The notes: a model not told the origin generated them from the sequence alone. Shown: positions 47,376-57,235, numbered from the stretch's first letter. The stretch: 64,000 nt of DNA from Tritonibacter multivorans (GCF_001458415.1 NZ_CYSD01000043.1:186001-250000), one strand, 5' to 3'. Numbers and translations are program-made.

Positions 47376-48719
47376 TTACCAGCGGCGTTCGAAGCGGCGG
47401 CGGAGGATCACTGCCACAGTGTTCATGGTGACGAGGAAGATCAACAGGATGATGATACCACCCCAGGCGCGCTCATAGAACGCAGGGTCCGCACGCTTGG
47501 CCCATTCAAAGATCTGGGCAGGCATGGCAGAGTTCGGGGACAGAAGGCCTTCGGCGATGCCTTGCGGCGGGTTGGAGGCGATAAAGCCCACCATGCCGAT
47601 CAGCAGAAGCGGTGCGGTTTCCCCCAGCGCCTGTGCCAGACCAATAATGGTGCCGGTCAGGATGCCCGGTGCGGCCAGCGGCAGCACGTGGTGGAACACC
47701 GCCTGCATTTTCGAGGCCCCTACCCCCAGTGCCGCATCGCGGATCGACGGCGGAACCGACTTCAGCGAGGCACGGGTAGAGATAATGATGGTCGGCAGCG
47801 TCATCAGCGTCAGCACCAGACCACCCACCAGCGGCGCAGAGGTCGGCAGGTGCATGTAGTTGATAAAGACCGCAAGGCCCAGAATACCAAACACAATGGA
47901 CGGAACAGCCGCGAGGTTGGAGATATTCACCTCGATGATGTCGGTCAGCCAGTTCTGCGGGGCAAACTCTTCCAGGTAGATGGAAGCTGCGACACCAATC
48001 GGCAGCGCCAGCGCCAGAACCACCAGCATCATGAACAGCGACCCCATCATGGAGACACCGATACCGGCCGCTTCGGGACGCGCGTCCGAAGCGTCTGCGC
48101 CCAGAATGAAGTCCCAGTTGAAGGTCTTTGCGATCACGCCAGCTTCCACAAGCGCATCCACCAGATCCAGTTGCTCGGAGGAGATGTTCTTGTCATTGGC
48201 AATATTGGCGCGGATCACGCGACCCTTGAGGTAGCCGTCTACACGCGATTGCGCGAGGAAGCGGAATTCAACGGTGTCGCCAATCTTTTCGGGGTTGGCG
48301 ACCACAAATTCGCGCAGCTGGGCTGCCGCATCCTTGGACAGCAGGCCCGCCATGGCCTTGGCTTTCAGCGGGGTATCAATGCCGAGGCCGGTCACCTTGG
48401 CTTCGATCGCATTTCGAATGATCGGGGAATAGCCGAAGGTGGTGACCTTCTTAATATCCGCCAGATCACGATTGCCTTTTTTGTCCAGTTTGCTTTCCAG
48501 CAGTTCAACATCCAGCGTGATGAAGGTCTGCTGAAACGCGCCCGTGCCTTTGGATACGATATTGAAAACCAGCACCGCCAGCATCAGCAGGCCGATGGCA
48601 ATCGCGCCAATGCCATAGGCGCGGAAGCGTTTTTCAGCGGCATTGCGGCGCTTGGTGCGGTCTGTCAGCTCCAGAAGCGAGGAGCTGGGACGCGGGGTGT
48701 TTTGAGTGTTCTCAGACAT
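47376..48719 (-). CDS. pstA: phosphate ABC transporter permease PstA (long form)
   Basis: 447-aa inner-membrane permease. After an N-terminal membrane segment (about residues 32-52) comes a long periplasmic insert of about 150 residues, seen in alphaproteobacterial PstA, then the transporter core with GTIIGLAQALGETAPLLLIG, the EAA-type loop contacting PstB. Its start overlaps the pstC stop by one base (TAATG). Confidence 0.94.
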   Translation of the reverse strand: MSENTQNTPRPSSSLLELTDRTKRRNAAEKRFRAYGIGAIAIGLLMLAVLVFNIVSKGTGAFQQTFITLDVELLESKLDKKGNRDLADIKKVTTFGYSPIIRNAIEAKVTGLGIDTPLKAKAMAGLLSKDAAAQLREFVVANPEKIGDTVEFRFLAQSRVDGYLKGRVIRANIANDKNISSEQLDLVDALVEAGVIAKTFNWDFILGADASDARPEAAGIGVSMMGSLFMMLVVLALALPIGVAASIYLEEFAPQNWLTDIIEVNISNLAAVPSIVFGILGLAVFINYMHLPTSAPLVGGLVLTLMTLPTIIISTRASLKSVPPSIRDAALGVGASKMQAVFHHVLPLAAPGILTGTIIGLAQALGETAPLLLIGMVGFIASNPPQGIAEGLLSPNSAMPAQIFEWAKRADPAFYERAWGGIIILLIFLVTMNTVAVILRRRFERRW

Positions 48720-50197
48720 TAGTCGTACTGCTCCCGGTATTTGCGCACGATGGCGAGCGCGAGCACGTTGAGGCCCAGGGTAAGGACAAAGAGCGTCAGG
48801 CCAAGGGCGAAGGCCACCAGCGTTTCAGGGCTGGCAAAATCGGTGTCGCCCGTCAGCTGGCTGACAATACGGGTGGTGATGGTGGTCATGCTCTCCAGCG
48901 GGTTGGCAGAGAATTTTGCAATCGCCCCTGCCCCCATAACCACGATCATGGTTTCCCCAATCGCGCGGGAGGCCGCCAGAAGAACCGCACCAACGATGCC
49001 CGGAAGCGCGGCTGGCATAACCACTTGGCGGATGGTTTCGGACTTGGTGGCGCCCAGACCAAGAGAGCCGTCGCGCATGGCCTGCGGCACTGCGTTGATG
49101 ATGTCGTCAGACAGCGAGGACACAAAGGGGATCAGCATGATGCCCATGACCACGCCTGCGGTCAGAACCGAGGTCGCGCCAGACATCCACTCAACACCCA
49201 GAATGCCATTTTCGCCCTGGCCAAAGAACCGCACCAGCGCGGGGCCAACGGTCAGCAGGGCAAACAGACCGTAAACAATGGTCGGGATGCCGGCGAGGAT
49301 CTCCAAGAGCGGCTTGGCAAAAGAGCGCACCGCATTGTTGGCGTATTCCGACAGGTAGATCGCAGCAAACAGGCCAATCGGCACCGCAACCAGAAGCGCG
49401 ATCACCGAGATATACAGCGTGCCCCACAACAGCGGCAGGATCGACAGCTCAGAGTCGCCGCGGAAGTTCGGCGCCCAGGTGCCGCCGAAGAAGAAATCGG
49501 TCCAGCTGTGCAGGCTAAAGAAGTTGATGGTCTCAAAGAACATCGACAGGACAATGCCAATGGTGGTCAGGATCGCGAGGGAAGCCGCCAGAATAAGCAG
49601 CGCCATGATCCCCTGCTCCACCACATTGCGGGCACGGAAGTCCTTGTGTGTCTTGGAATAGGAATAAGCAAATCCAACGGCCGCGATCAGCGCGACAACA
49701 AAGATCATTGCTGTGGTGCCGGTGTTGCTCAGGTTGCGATAGCTTTGTGCCGCATTCAGAACCTCGGGGCGCACGTCGGACCCAAGGGCCACGCCGATTT
49801 CGCCCAGACGGCCGCGCACATCCGAGAATTCAGAGCGCATGTTGCGGGCCTGTTCAGGTGTCATGACACCTTCGGAAACCGCAAGATCAAGACCTTCTGC
49901 AACACGGCGCACGTCGCTCATGACGAGGCCCAATGTGGAGCTTTCGGGGATCGCCTCTTCGGGGATCAGGCTCGACACGCGGCTTTCGATGAAAAGCGGC
50001 TGTGCCAGAAGCCAGATGGCCAGAACACCCAGTGCGGGGACAAGGCCGGTCAGCGCGACGTTGTGCCCATAATAGCTGGGTAGCGAATGAAGATCCTTCG
50101 AATTTCCACCGGCAGAGGCAAGCGCTCTTTGCCGGCCGAGGAAGAAACCGGCAACAGAAAGTGCCAGCAAAATGAGGACGAGCCATAGGAGAGGCAT
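48719..50197 (-). CDS. pstC: phosphate ABC transporter permease PstC (long form)
   Basis: 492-aa inner-membrane permease. Like its partner it has an extended N-terminal half with extra membrane segments and an insert, then the core with the EAA-type loop ALPGIVGAVLLAASRAIGETM. GIPTIVYGLFAL is a PstC hallmark. The ATG (MPLLWLVLIL) has GGAG upstream; a longer in-frame start is not needed. Confidence 0.94.
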   Translation of the reverse strand: MPLLWLVLILLALSVAGFFLGRQRALASAGGNSKDLHSLPSYYGHNVALTGLVPALGVLAIWLLAQPLFIESRVSSLIPEEAIPESSTLGLVMSDVRRVAEGLDLAVSEGVMTPEQARNMRSEFSDVRGRLGEIGVALGSDVRPEVLNAAQSYRNLSNTGTTAMIFVVALIAAVGFAYSYSKTHKDFRARNVVEQGIMALLILAASLAILTTIGIVLSMFFETINFFSLHSWTDFFFGGTWAPNFRGDSELSILPLLWGTLYISVIALLVAVPIGLFAAIYLSEYANNAVRSFAKPLLEILAGIPTIVYGLFALLTVGPALVRFFGQGENGILGVEWMSGATSVLTAGVVMGIMLIPFVSSLSDDIINAVPQAMRDGSLGLGATKSETIRQVVMPAALPGIVGAVLLAASRAIGETMIVVMGAGAIAKFSANPLESMTTITTRIVSQLTGDTDFASPETLVAFALGLTLFVLTLGLNVLALAIVRKYREQYD

Positions 50198-50297
50198 TGA
50201 GTGCTCCGTTCCAAGCGAATTTGCAGGGGTGTATTGAAACGAAAGGCCGGGGTAGCGCAACCACCCCGGCCAGTTTTTTTAACCGAATGCCGGGAAC

Positions 50298-51353
50298 TTA
50301 GGAGTTGCCGCCCATGGTTGCTTCTGCCGCAACGGCTTCCTGGGTTTTGACCAGCTCAGGGTCAGCAACCAGGCCGTACTCGGACAGCGGGCCGTCGGAA
50401 CCAGCAACTTCGTCAGACACGAAGAACTCAGCATATTCTTTCAGGCCGGGGATCACGCCGATGTGGGCTTTCTTCACGTAGAAGAACAGCGGGCGGGAAA
50501 CCGGGTACTCACCAGTCGCGATGGACTCGGTGGAAGGAACGATGCCGGACATGGTTGCAACTTGCAGCTTGTCGGTGTTGTTCTCGTAGAAGGCCAGACC
50601 GAAGACGCCGATGCCGTCTTTGTTGCTTTCGATGCGCGCCAGGGTCTCGGTGTAGTCGCCGTCGATGTCAACGGAAACGCCATCGGTACGCAGAGCGATA
50701 CAGGCTTTTTCAGCGGCTTTGTGCTTCGCCTTGTCGGTGTCGCCTTCAGCGGCGGCCAGCAGGGCGTCGAATGCGCCGGTGGCTTCACAGCCCGCCAGGA
50801 TCACTTTGTCTTCGAAAACTTCGCGGGTGCCGTGCTTGGTGCCCGGAACGAAAGCTTGGATCGGCTGTGCCGGGAACGCAGCGTTTACGTCGGCCCAGGT
50901 TTTGTTCGGGTTGTCGACCAGCGCGCCGTCTACCAGAACTTTGTCGGACAGAGCCAGGAACCAATCGGTCGGGGTGTATTCGAAACCGTTGCCGTTGATG
51001 TCGGAGGCGAACACGATGCCATCATAGCCGATGCGGACTTCGATGATGTCGGTTACGCCGGCTTCCGCACAGGCTTTGATTTCTTTTTCTTTGATCTTAC
51101 GGGACGCGTTTGCAACGTCGATGGTGTTCTCGCCAACGCCTTCACAGAAGCGCTTCAGGCCAGCGGAAGACCCACCGGATTCAACAACCGGTGTCGGGAA
51201 GTCGAAGTTTTCGCCGAACGCTTCGGCAACGATGGAAGCATAAGGCAGAACGGTGGAAGAGCCGGCAACCTGAACCTGGTCGCGCGCTGCAGCTGCGGTT
51301 GCGGATACGGCAGCAATTGCCAGGGTCGATGCGGTGAGTTTCACAAAGGACAT
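50298..51353 (-). CDS. pstS: periplasmic phosphate-binding protein PstS
   Basis: 351-aa binding protein. A signal peptide (residues 1-23, ending TAAAA) precedes VQVAGSSTVLPYA, the phosphate-binding PstS opening. SGGSSAGLKRFCEG and VPGTKHGTREVFED contain further ligand residues. First gene of the transporter unit, downstream of a Pho box. Confidence 0.95.
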   Translation of the reverse strand: MSFVKLTASTLAIAAVSATAAAARDQVQVAGSSTVLPYASIVAEAFGENFDFPTPVVESGGSSAGLKRFCEGVGENTIDVANASRKIKEKEIKACAEAGVTDIIEVRIGYDGIVFASDINGNGFEYTPTDWFLALSDKVLVDGALVDNPNKTWADVNAAFPAQPIQAFVPGTKHGTREVFEDKVILAGCEATGAFDALLAAAEGDTDKAKHKAAEKACIALRTDGVSVDIDGDYTETLARIESNKDGIGVFGLAFYENNTDKLQVATMSGIVPSTESIATGEYPVSRPLFFYVKKAHIGVIPGLKEYAEFFVSDEVAGSDGPLSEYGLVADPELVKTQEAVAAEATMGGNS

Positions 51354-51437
51354 CTACGTCTCCATGAGATTTATGAATTTACGATCACCCCCAAGATGAT
51401 CTTGCAGCCTCTCCTAGAAGCTTCACATGAGCCTTTT

Positions 51438-51466
51438 GTGACACGTATGTAACGGTTACATGACAA
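51438..51466 (-). promoter_or_regulatory. triple Pho box upstream of pstS
   Basis: On the minus strand TTGTCAT-N4-CCGTTAC-N4-GTGTCAC, three 7-bp units with an 11-bp period, matching CTGTCAT at 6, 4 and 5 of 7 bases. It lies about 85 bp before the pstS start, as expected for PhoB activation. Confidence 0.65.
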
Positions 51467-51610
51467 CAGGGGGCTTCCCCTACGGAATTACAGGATTTTT
51501 CCGCGCTGCGGCAAAAAAAGAGCGCAATTCTTCCAACAATTGGACTGGTTTGCCGATGGGCAAAAAGATTATTTTTTACAATGGATTGCGATAATGGGTG
51601 TCGGTTTTGC

Positions 51611-51660
51611 AACGGCAGCGATTTCGGCGCATATTGAAATATCACGCCGAAATCGCCGTT
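51611..51660. repeat. long imperfect palindrome between phoR and pstS
   Basis: GCGATTTCGGCG (51618-51629) pairs with CGCCGAAATCGC (51645-51656); outer bases extend the pairing, and the loop itself can pair as ATATT / AATAT. It sits six bases after the phoR stop. No T run follows, so it may protect or process the 3' end rather than terminate. Confidence 0.6.
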
Positions 51661-51665
51661 GTTAA

Positions 51666-52706
51666 TTATTGTGGCAGGATTACGGTGAACACGGCGCCTT
51701 TGCCCAATTCACTTTCGACCCGAAGCCGCCCTCTGTGACGGTTGATTATGTGTTTTACAATGGCCAGCCCCAGCCCGGTGCCGCCCATTTCGCGCGAACG
51801 GTGGCTGTCGGCGCGGTAAAACCGTTCCGTCAGGCGCGGCAGGTGCACAGGGTCAATGCCTGGGCCATTGTCGATCACCTGGACCCGGACGGCAGGCGCG
51901 CGCAGGGCGCGGTCCCGTTCAACCGGGGTGACAACCACACGCGCGTCGGACCCGCCGTATTTCACCGCGTTCTCGATCAGGTTTGTAAAGACCTGCTGGA
52001 TCTGGTCGGGATCGGCGGGAATTTCGACCGGGGTGGCGGGGGCCTCAAGATGCAGGGACACCCCACCATTGCTGGCCAGGGGTTCCAGTGACTTGATTGT
52101 GGACTCCAGCTGTGCCGCCAGATCGATGCGTTCTTTGGGGCGGACCCGTTCTTCGCTTTCCACCCGGTTCAGCGACAGAAGATCGCCAACCAGACGGTTC
52201 ATCCGGTTTGCCTCGCCCTCCATAATGGTCAGAAAGCGGTCGCGTGCATTTGCGTCGTTGCGCGCCGGTCCGCGCAGGGTTTCAATAAACCCCATCAGAG
52301 CCGTGAGCGGCGTGCGCAACTCGTGACTGACATTGGCGACAAAGTCCCGCCGCATCAGGCCGGCCTGTTCGCGTTCGGTGATGTCCTCAAAGCAAATCAT
52401 CACCGCGCCGCCGTTGACCGCACCAATGCCCGCGACATAACGCAGGTTGACCTCGAAGGTGGTGTCCTGCGCGCCGTCATTTGACAGGTGCCGGGTCTTG
52501 CGTGAGGCGCGGTCCAGCAGACAGCTTTCGATCGCCGAAGACACAGAGGGCTGGCGCAGGATGGTTGCAAAATGGCGGCCAATGATCTGCGGCCCCAGCA
52601 AGGTAGAGCCCGCCACATTGGCTGCGATAAAGCGTTCGGTCTGGTCCACCAGGACGGCCGGCAGCGGAACCGCTGCCAGAAATCCGTCGATCAATTCTTG
52701 CGACAT
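51666..52706 (-). CDS. phoR: phosphate regulon sensor kinase PhoR
   Basis: 346-aa histidine kinase. A PAS domain (residues ~8-115) leads to the H box with His128 in FVANVSHELRTPL, then NLIENAVKYGG (N box) and the G boxes DNGPGI and GGTGLGLAIV. No membrane segment is visible, unlike E. coli PhoR, which has membrane anchoring. Position beside pstSCAB-phoU-phoB supports the PhoR name; membrane contact could be through PhoU and the Pst complex. Confidence 0.88.
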   Translation of the reverse strand: MSQELIDGFLAAVPLPAVLVDQTERFIAANVAGSTLLGPQIIGRHFATILRQPSVSSAIESCLLDRASRKTRHLSNDGAQDTTFEVNLRYVAGIGAVNGGAVMICFEDITEREQAGLMRRDFVANVSHELRTPLTALMGFIETLRGPARNDANARDRFLTIMEGEANRMNRLVGDLLSLNRVESEERVRPKERIDLAAQLESTIKSLEPLASNGGVSLHLEAPATPVEIPADPDQIQQVFTNLIENAVKYGGSDARVVVTPVERDRALRAPAVRVQVIDNGPGIDPVHLPRLTERFYRADSHRSREMGGTGLGLAIVKHIINRHRGRLRVESELGKGAVFTVILPQ

Positions 52707-52759
52707 GAGTCGTGCCTCGTTCAGTACAGTGGCGGCCTCTTAGAGAGCGATTGTAACTC

Positions 52760-53938
52760 TCATGTGGCAGCCGAAACGGCATCGGCGAAAATCCGGCGCA
52801 AAAGCTCCGGCTCCTCAAGGCCTACGGACACGCGGAAAAACCCTTCGTGCAGACCCAGAGCGGCACGATTGTCCGCGCTGAGGGCGCGGTGCGATGACGA
52901 TGCCGGATGTGACAGCGTGGTGCCCACGTCGCCAAGGGTTGGCGCAAAGTTCAAACCCTCGGCCGCGCGGGCAAAAGCGTTTGCGGCCTCGCGCCCGCCA
53001 TTCAGCTCAAAGCTCACCATATTGCAGCCCCTGCCCCCAAGCAGCGCCAAAGCGCGTGCCTGGTCGGGGTGATCTTCGCGCGTCGGGTAAATCACCCGTT
53101 TGATCCCCGGCAGGGTAGCCAGATGATCCGCCAGGTCCTTAGCAGTGGCTTCCGCACGATCATAGCGCAGGTCAAACGACAACAGGCCGCGCTCGGCCAG
53201 CCAGCAGTCAAAGGGCGATGGCGTCATACCTGTGGTGACAGAAAACACCCGCATCCGATCATTCAGCGCCGGATCTTTTGCCACCACATAGCCCAGCATC
53301 ACATCAGAATGCCCTGCCAGCAGTTTGGTGACCGAGTGGATGACAATATCCGCCCCATGTTCAAAGGGTTTGAACGCCCGTGGCGTGGTGAACGTATTGT
53401 CCACCGCCAGCAGGATGCCCTTCTCGTGACACAGCTGCGCCAGACCTGTGATGTCTGCAACTGCCAGCGTAGGGTTCGACACGACCTCAACCAGCACCAG
53501 CTTGGTTTCCGGTCTGATCGCGGCGCGCACGGCGTCAATATCGCTGGGATTGGCCAGCGAGGTCGAAATCCCCAGACGCGGCAGGTCTTCTTTCATCAGG
53601 CGCAGGGATCGCCCATACAGCTGATCCGCCCCAATCACATGATCGCCGCTCTGCAACAATCCCATGAGCACGCAGGACACCGCCGCCATGCCTGAGCCCA
53701 CAACAACCCCGCCCGTCGCGCCTTCCATGGCGTCCAGTCGTTTTGCAACCACATCGGCATTGGGGTGACCCTCGCGGGAATATGTGTAGCCCTGAAGCTT
53801 GCCTTCATACTGGGCATCCAGTTCGTCCGGATGGGCAGAGGCATAAACCACAGAGGGGCTCAGCGGGGTTGCGACGGGCGTGCTAACACTGTCAGGAATC
53901 CCATGCGGGCGCATGATCGAGGGACGGGAATTCTTCAA
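52760..53938 (-). CDS. trans-sulfuration PLP enzyme (cystathionine gamma-synthase / MetZ family)
   Basis: 392-aa Cys/Met-metabolism PLP enzyme. The PLP lysine is Lys205 in HSVTKLLAGHSD; VVVGSGMAAVSCVL and DNTFTTPRAFKPFEHGADIV are family blocks, as is the C-terminal LSHPASSSHR. The exact reaction (cystathionine synthesis, cleavage, or sulfhydrylation) cannot be settled from sequence. It starts directly after the gamma-carbonic-anhydrase-like gene, as last gene of the yicC-gmk operon. Confidence 0.85.
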   Translation of the reverse strand: MKNSRPSIMRPHGIPDSVSTPVATPLSPSVVYASAHPDELDAQYEGKLQGYTYSREGHPNADVVAKRLDAMEGATGGVVVGSGMAAVSCVLMGLLQSGDHVIGADQLYGRSLRLMKEDLPRLGISTSLANPSDIDAVRAAIRPETKLVLVEVVSNPTLAVADITGLAQLCHEKGILLAVDNTFTTPRAFKPFEHGADIVIHSVTKLLAGHSDVMLGYVVAKDPALNDRMRVFSVTTGMTPSPFDCWLAERGLLSFDLRYDRAEATAKDLADHLATLPGIKRVIYPTREDHPDQARALALLGGRGCNMVSFELNGGREAANAFARAAEGLNFAPTLGDVGTTLSHPASSSHRALSADNRAALGLHEGFFRVSVGLEEPELLRRIFADAVSAAT

Positions 53939-54460
53939 TTAAATCTCCTTCAGGTCGGCTTTGAACCGGCGCATGTTCTCTTGATAATGGAGCGCGCTTG
54001 CAGTCAGACGCTGGGCCCCGGCGGCGTCGACCGCGCGGATGATCTTACCCGGCGCGCCCATGACCAGAGAATTATCCGGGATCTCTTTGCCCTCGGTGAT
54101 CAGCGCGCCCGCCCCAATAAGGCAGTTTTTGCCAATCTTTGCGCCATTGAGAACCGTGGCCCCCATGCCGATTAGGGTATTGTCGCCAATGGTACAGCCG
54201 TGCAGCATGGCCTGATGGCCTATGGTGCAGTTCTCCCCAATGGTCAGCGGGAAGCCCTTGTCGATGTGCATCACCACGTCTTCCTGAACGTTTGACCCTT
54301 TGCCGACCCGGATCACCTCGTGATCGGCGCGGATGGTGACACCGAACCAAACAGAGGCTGCTGCTTCAACCACCACCTGGCCGATCAATTTGGCACAGGG
54401 TGCAACCCAAGTGTCCTCGTGAATGTCAGGGCGCAGATCACCAAGAGCGTATAGGGTCAT
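53939..54460 (-). CDS. gamma-carbonic-anhydrase-like hexapeptide-repeat protein
   Basis: 173-aa left-handed beta-helix protein. Hexapeptide repeats run through most of the chain ([25 protein letters not shown] and on). The metal-ligand histidines of gamma carbonic anhydrases are seen in [15 protein letters not shown]; catalytic activity is not assured in this family. Coupled to gmk by ATGA overlap. Confidence 0.88.
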   Translation of the reverse strand: MTLYALGDLRPDIHEDTWVAPCAKLIGQVVVEAAASVWFGVTIRADHEVIRVGKGSNVQEDVVMHIDKGFPLTIGENCTIGHQAMLHGCTIGDNTLIGMGATVLNGAKIGKNCLIGAGALITEGKEIPDNSLVMGAPGKIIRAVDAAGAQRLTASALHYQENMRRFKADLKEI

Positions 54461-55110
54461 TCCAGTTCCTCGAACTCGCTTTGCAGTTTGCGGGCATGGT
54501 CAATCAGATGCGGCTGCTGAATGCGACGCAGGCGGGTAGCGGAAATGATGGTTTTCAGCTCGGCCTCGGTTTTGTCGAGGTCTTCATTGATCAGCACATG
54601 GTCATAAGACCCCCAGTGCGAAATCTCGTCCCAGCTCTTCTCCATCCGGCGCGCAATTGTTGCGGCGTCATCCTGACCGCGGCTTTCTAGGCGGCGGCGC
54701 AGTTCGGTGATCGACGGCGGCAGCAGGAAGATCGACAGCGTGTGTTTGCCCAGATCCGAATTGGTGATCTGCTGCGCGCCCTGCCAGTCGATATCAAACA
54801 GCACATCTTTGCCGTCCTCGATCGCGGCCTGTACCGGTTTCTTGGGCGAGCCATAGAAATTCCCGAACACATGCGCATGTTCCAGCATATCGCCATTGGC
54901 CACGTCGTGTTTGAAGTCCTCGACAGAGGTAAAGTGATAATCCTGCCCGTCCACTTCACCGGGGCGCGGGTTGCGCGTGGTCGCAGAGACCGAGAAGCTG
55001 ATGTCGGGATCCCAGGCCCGCAGCCGCTTGGCCAGCGTTGATTTGCCCGCGCCCGACGGCGAAGACAGGATGATCAATAGGCCACGGCGGTTTACGGTAG
55101 GGTTGGCCAT
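54457..55110 (-). CDS. gmk: guanylate kinase
   Basis: 217-aa kinase converting GMP to GDP with ATP. P-loop SPSGAGKST at residues 17-25; GMP-binding segment [33 protein letters not shown] and [18 protein letters not shown] complete the fold. The ATG has GGAGCCCCCG upstream. In an operon with yicC, a common bacterial pairing. Confidence 0.97.
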   Translation of the reverse strand: MANPTVNRRGLLIILSSPSGAGKSTLAKRLRAWDPDISFSVSATTRNPRPGEVDGQDYHFTSVEDFKHDVANGDMLEHAHVFGNFYGSPKKPVQAAIEDGKDVLFDIDWQGAQQITNSDLGKHTLSIFLLPPSITELRRRLESRGQDDAATIARRMEKSWDEISHWGSYDHVLINEDLDKTEAELKTIISATRLRRIQQPHLIDHARKLQSEFEELE

Positions 55111-55126
55111 CGGGGGCTCCTCTTTC

Positions 55127-56023
55127 TTATTCGATGTTCTGGACCTGCTCACGCATCTGGTCGATGACGGTTTTGAGTTCCAAACCCACTGCGGTCAAGT
55201 CGGCATTCTGCGCTTTGGAACACAGAGTGTTCGCCTCGCGGTTAAATTCCTGCATCAAAAAGTCCAGCTTGCGCCCCACATGGCCGCCATTTGTGACAAG
55301 TTTACGCGCCGCATCAATATGCGCGGCCAGCCGGTCCAGTTCTTCTGTGACATCGGCCTTGACTGCCAGCAGCGCCAGTTCCTGGGCCACGCGCTCTGGA
55401 TCTGCCCCGTCCGCATTGTCCATCACCCGCGCCAGCGCGGCTTGCAGGCTGTCGCGGATCAGGTCTTTGCGTGTCTCGGCATGGGCAATGGCATCCAGCC
55501 GCAGCTGTGCGACCTGATCCAGCTGCCCCATCAGAACGGCTTGCAGAGCCGCGCCTTCTTCGCTGCGAGAGTTAATAAAATCGGCAAAAAGCGAGTCGAA
55601 TTGGGATAGGAGCGCCTCAATCAAAGGGGCCGTATCCTGCTCAGTCTGGGCAATTTCGAGCACCCCGCGCATGGCCAGGACCTCTGTGGCGCTGGGCAGG
55701 CTCAGAGCGGTTCCCGCGGCCTCTGCGGCCTTTTGAACCGCTGAAACAGCCGCCAAAGCCCCCTCGAGTGCCGCTGCATTGACCTGAAGGTGAGCGCCCT
55801 CCTCTTCTGCGCGCGACAGGCGCAGCGCAAGGTTTACATTGCCGCGGCCCAGCTCTACCCCCATCTTCTTTTTTAGCGCGTTTTCAAACCCTTCAAGCCA
55901 ATCTGGCACCCGTAAACGCAGGTCCAGACCCTTCGCATTGACCGAGCGGATGTCCCAGCTCCAGGTGTAGATTCCATAAGCGCCCTGCGCTGCGGCAAAG
56001 CCAGTCATGGACTTGAGAGACAT
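55127..56023 (-). CDS. yicC: YicC-family endoribonuclease-like protein
   Basis: 298-aa YicC/YloC protein; relatives have been reported as endoribonucleases acting on small RNA. The N-terminal [37 protein letters not shown]-type opening and the C-terminal [21 protein letters not shown] are diagnostic. GGAAGGATCAGAT precedes the ATG. First gene of the gmk operon. A CtrA-type site lies upstream, shared with the divergent PAS gene. Confidence 0.93.
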   Translation of the reverse strand: MSLKSMTGFAAAQGAYGIYTWSWDIRSVNAKGLDLRLRVPDWLEGFENALKKKMGVELGRGNVNLALRLSRAEEEGAHLQVNAAALEGALAAVSAVQKAAEAAGTALSLPSATEVLAMRGVLEIAQTEQDTAPLIEALLSQFDSLFADFINSRSEEGAALQAVLMGQLDQVAQLRLDAIAHAETRKDLIRDSLQAALARVMDNADGADPERVAQELALLAVKADVTEELDRLAAHIDAARKLVTNGGHVGRKLDFLMQEFNREANTLCSKAQNADLTAVGLELKTVIDQMREQVQNIE

Positions 56024-56103
56024 ATCTGATCCTTCCGAAAGTGATGACCTATGCGGCAGACGCAATCTGTCTGCACAAGGGTCAGGGGTGCTATCCTAAA
56101 GTG

Positions 56104-56118
56104 TTAACCATTGATTAA
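56104..56118. promoter_or_regulatory. CtrA-type binding site between yicC and PAS gene
   Basis: TTAA-CCATTGA-TTAA, a perfect TTAA-N7-TTAA with the preferred TTAACCAT left half. It lies 129 bp before the PAS_5 gene and 81 bp before yicC. Further TTAAC half-sites follow within 80 bp. Confidence 0.6.
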
Positions 56119-56246
56119 ACTATTGGTCCAAACTTTAGTCGCATTGTGTCATGTTAACTCCAACGTAACTTATTAGGCGTTAACACAAGTGAGCAAGTTC
56201 TTAGCTCCGGTGGACGCCAGCAGCGGATGCAGCAGAGGATGATGCG

Positions 56247-57161
56247 ATGATTTTTGGCGGTCAGAACAGCTCGGGCAAAAACGCGGGCAAAGAGAAAGTA
56301 GTCGTAATGGATCGGTTCCGCAGCCGCACCACCCTGTCCCCTCTGCGTCAGGCCGAAGCCTATTGGGCCGGTCTGCGTCGCGGTGACGAAATCCCCAGCC
56401 GTGCACAGGTCGATCCCCGTGGTCTGGAAAACATCCTGAGCCAAACTTTCATTCTGGAACGTGTGGCCCCTGGTATTGCGCGGTTCCGTCTGGCCGGTCA
56501 GCGCGTCAATGAACTGGCAGGTATGGAGGTGCGTGGCATGCCGCTGACCGCGTTCTTCACTGCAGATGCCCGCAAAACCGTTTCTGCCGCGCTGGAAAAC
56601 ATGTTTGATGAGCCTTCCATTATCGAAATGGAGCTGCAGACCGAAGCCACCCGCCTGCGTGGCAGCCGCACTGCGCGCATGATCCTGCTGCCGCTGCGCT
56701 CTGATCTGGGTGACGTGAGCCGCGCGCTGGGCGTGCTGGTGTCTGAAGGTGGTGCCTCGAAGATTTCTCAGCGCTTCACCGTGACAGAGTGTGACATTCG
56801 CCCGGTGTCCGTGGGCGAGAAAGCCGCGCCGAAGGCCGCATCGAAAACTGCGCCCAAACCCACGCCGAAGCCGTCTGTAAACGCGCCGGTTGCAGGGTTT
56901 GCAGAGCGGAAGTCGGCCTTCGCACCGAAAGCAGACACAAAACCCAACAGCCTGATGGATGAGGCCCGCACCTTGCTGGACCGGGCCCGCAGCGAAAACA
57001 ACAAGCCGCTGGCGTCTCAGTTCACGTCTCAGCGCCGTGACATGAAGCCGGTGCGCGATGCCGGTGTTGAAACTGGCGCGGATCTGGTGTCTCGCCCGCC
57101 CCGTGGCGGCAAACTGAAGAAAGACGCCTCGCACCTGCGTCTGGTGGTTTCGCGGGACTGA
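56247..57161 (+). CDS. PAS_5-family protein
   Basis: 304-aa cytoplasmic protein. Residues ~30-170 form a PAS-like domain of the PAS_5 (PF07310) type: PLRQAEAYWAGLRRGDEIPSRA, GLENILSQTFILERV, FRLAGQRVNELAG. A low-complexity Ala/Lys/Pro linker (about 195-225) and a basic tail follow. No output domain is visible. Relatives such as Caulobacter MopJ act in cell-cycle signalling; the CtrA-type site upstream fits such a role, but this is inference. Confidence 0.75.
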   Translation: MIFGGQNSSGKNAGKEKVVVMDRFRSRTTLSPLRQAEAYWAGLRRGDEIPSRAQVDPRGLENILSQTFILERVAPGIARFRLAGQRVNELAGMEVRGMPLTAFFTADARKTVSAALENMFDEPSIIEMELQTEATRLRGSRTARMILLPLRSDLGDVSRALGVLVSEGGASKISQRFTVTECDIRPVSVGEKAAPKAASKTAPKPTPKPSVNAPVAGFAERKSAFAPKADTKPNSLMDEARTLLDRARSENNKPLASQFTSQRRDMKPVRDAGVETGADLVSRPPRGGKLKKDASHLRLVVSRD

Positions 57162-57235
57162 TCGTTAAAATTATCGGCGAATGTACCGGTAATTTATCGC
57201 AAAATTCGACCTGCTGGACACAGAGTTGAAATGAA

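Noticed and set aside
46983-48722. Long plus-strand open frame opposite pstB and pstA
   Set aside because: Both pst genes are unmistakable; the frame is His/Arg/Gln-rich with no domain.
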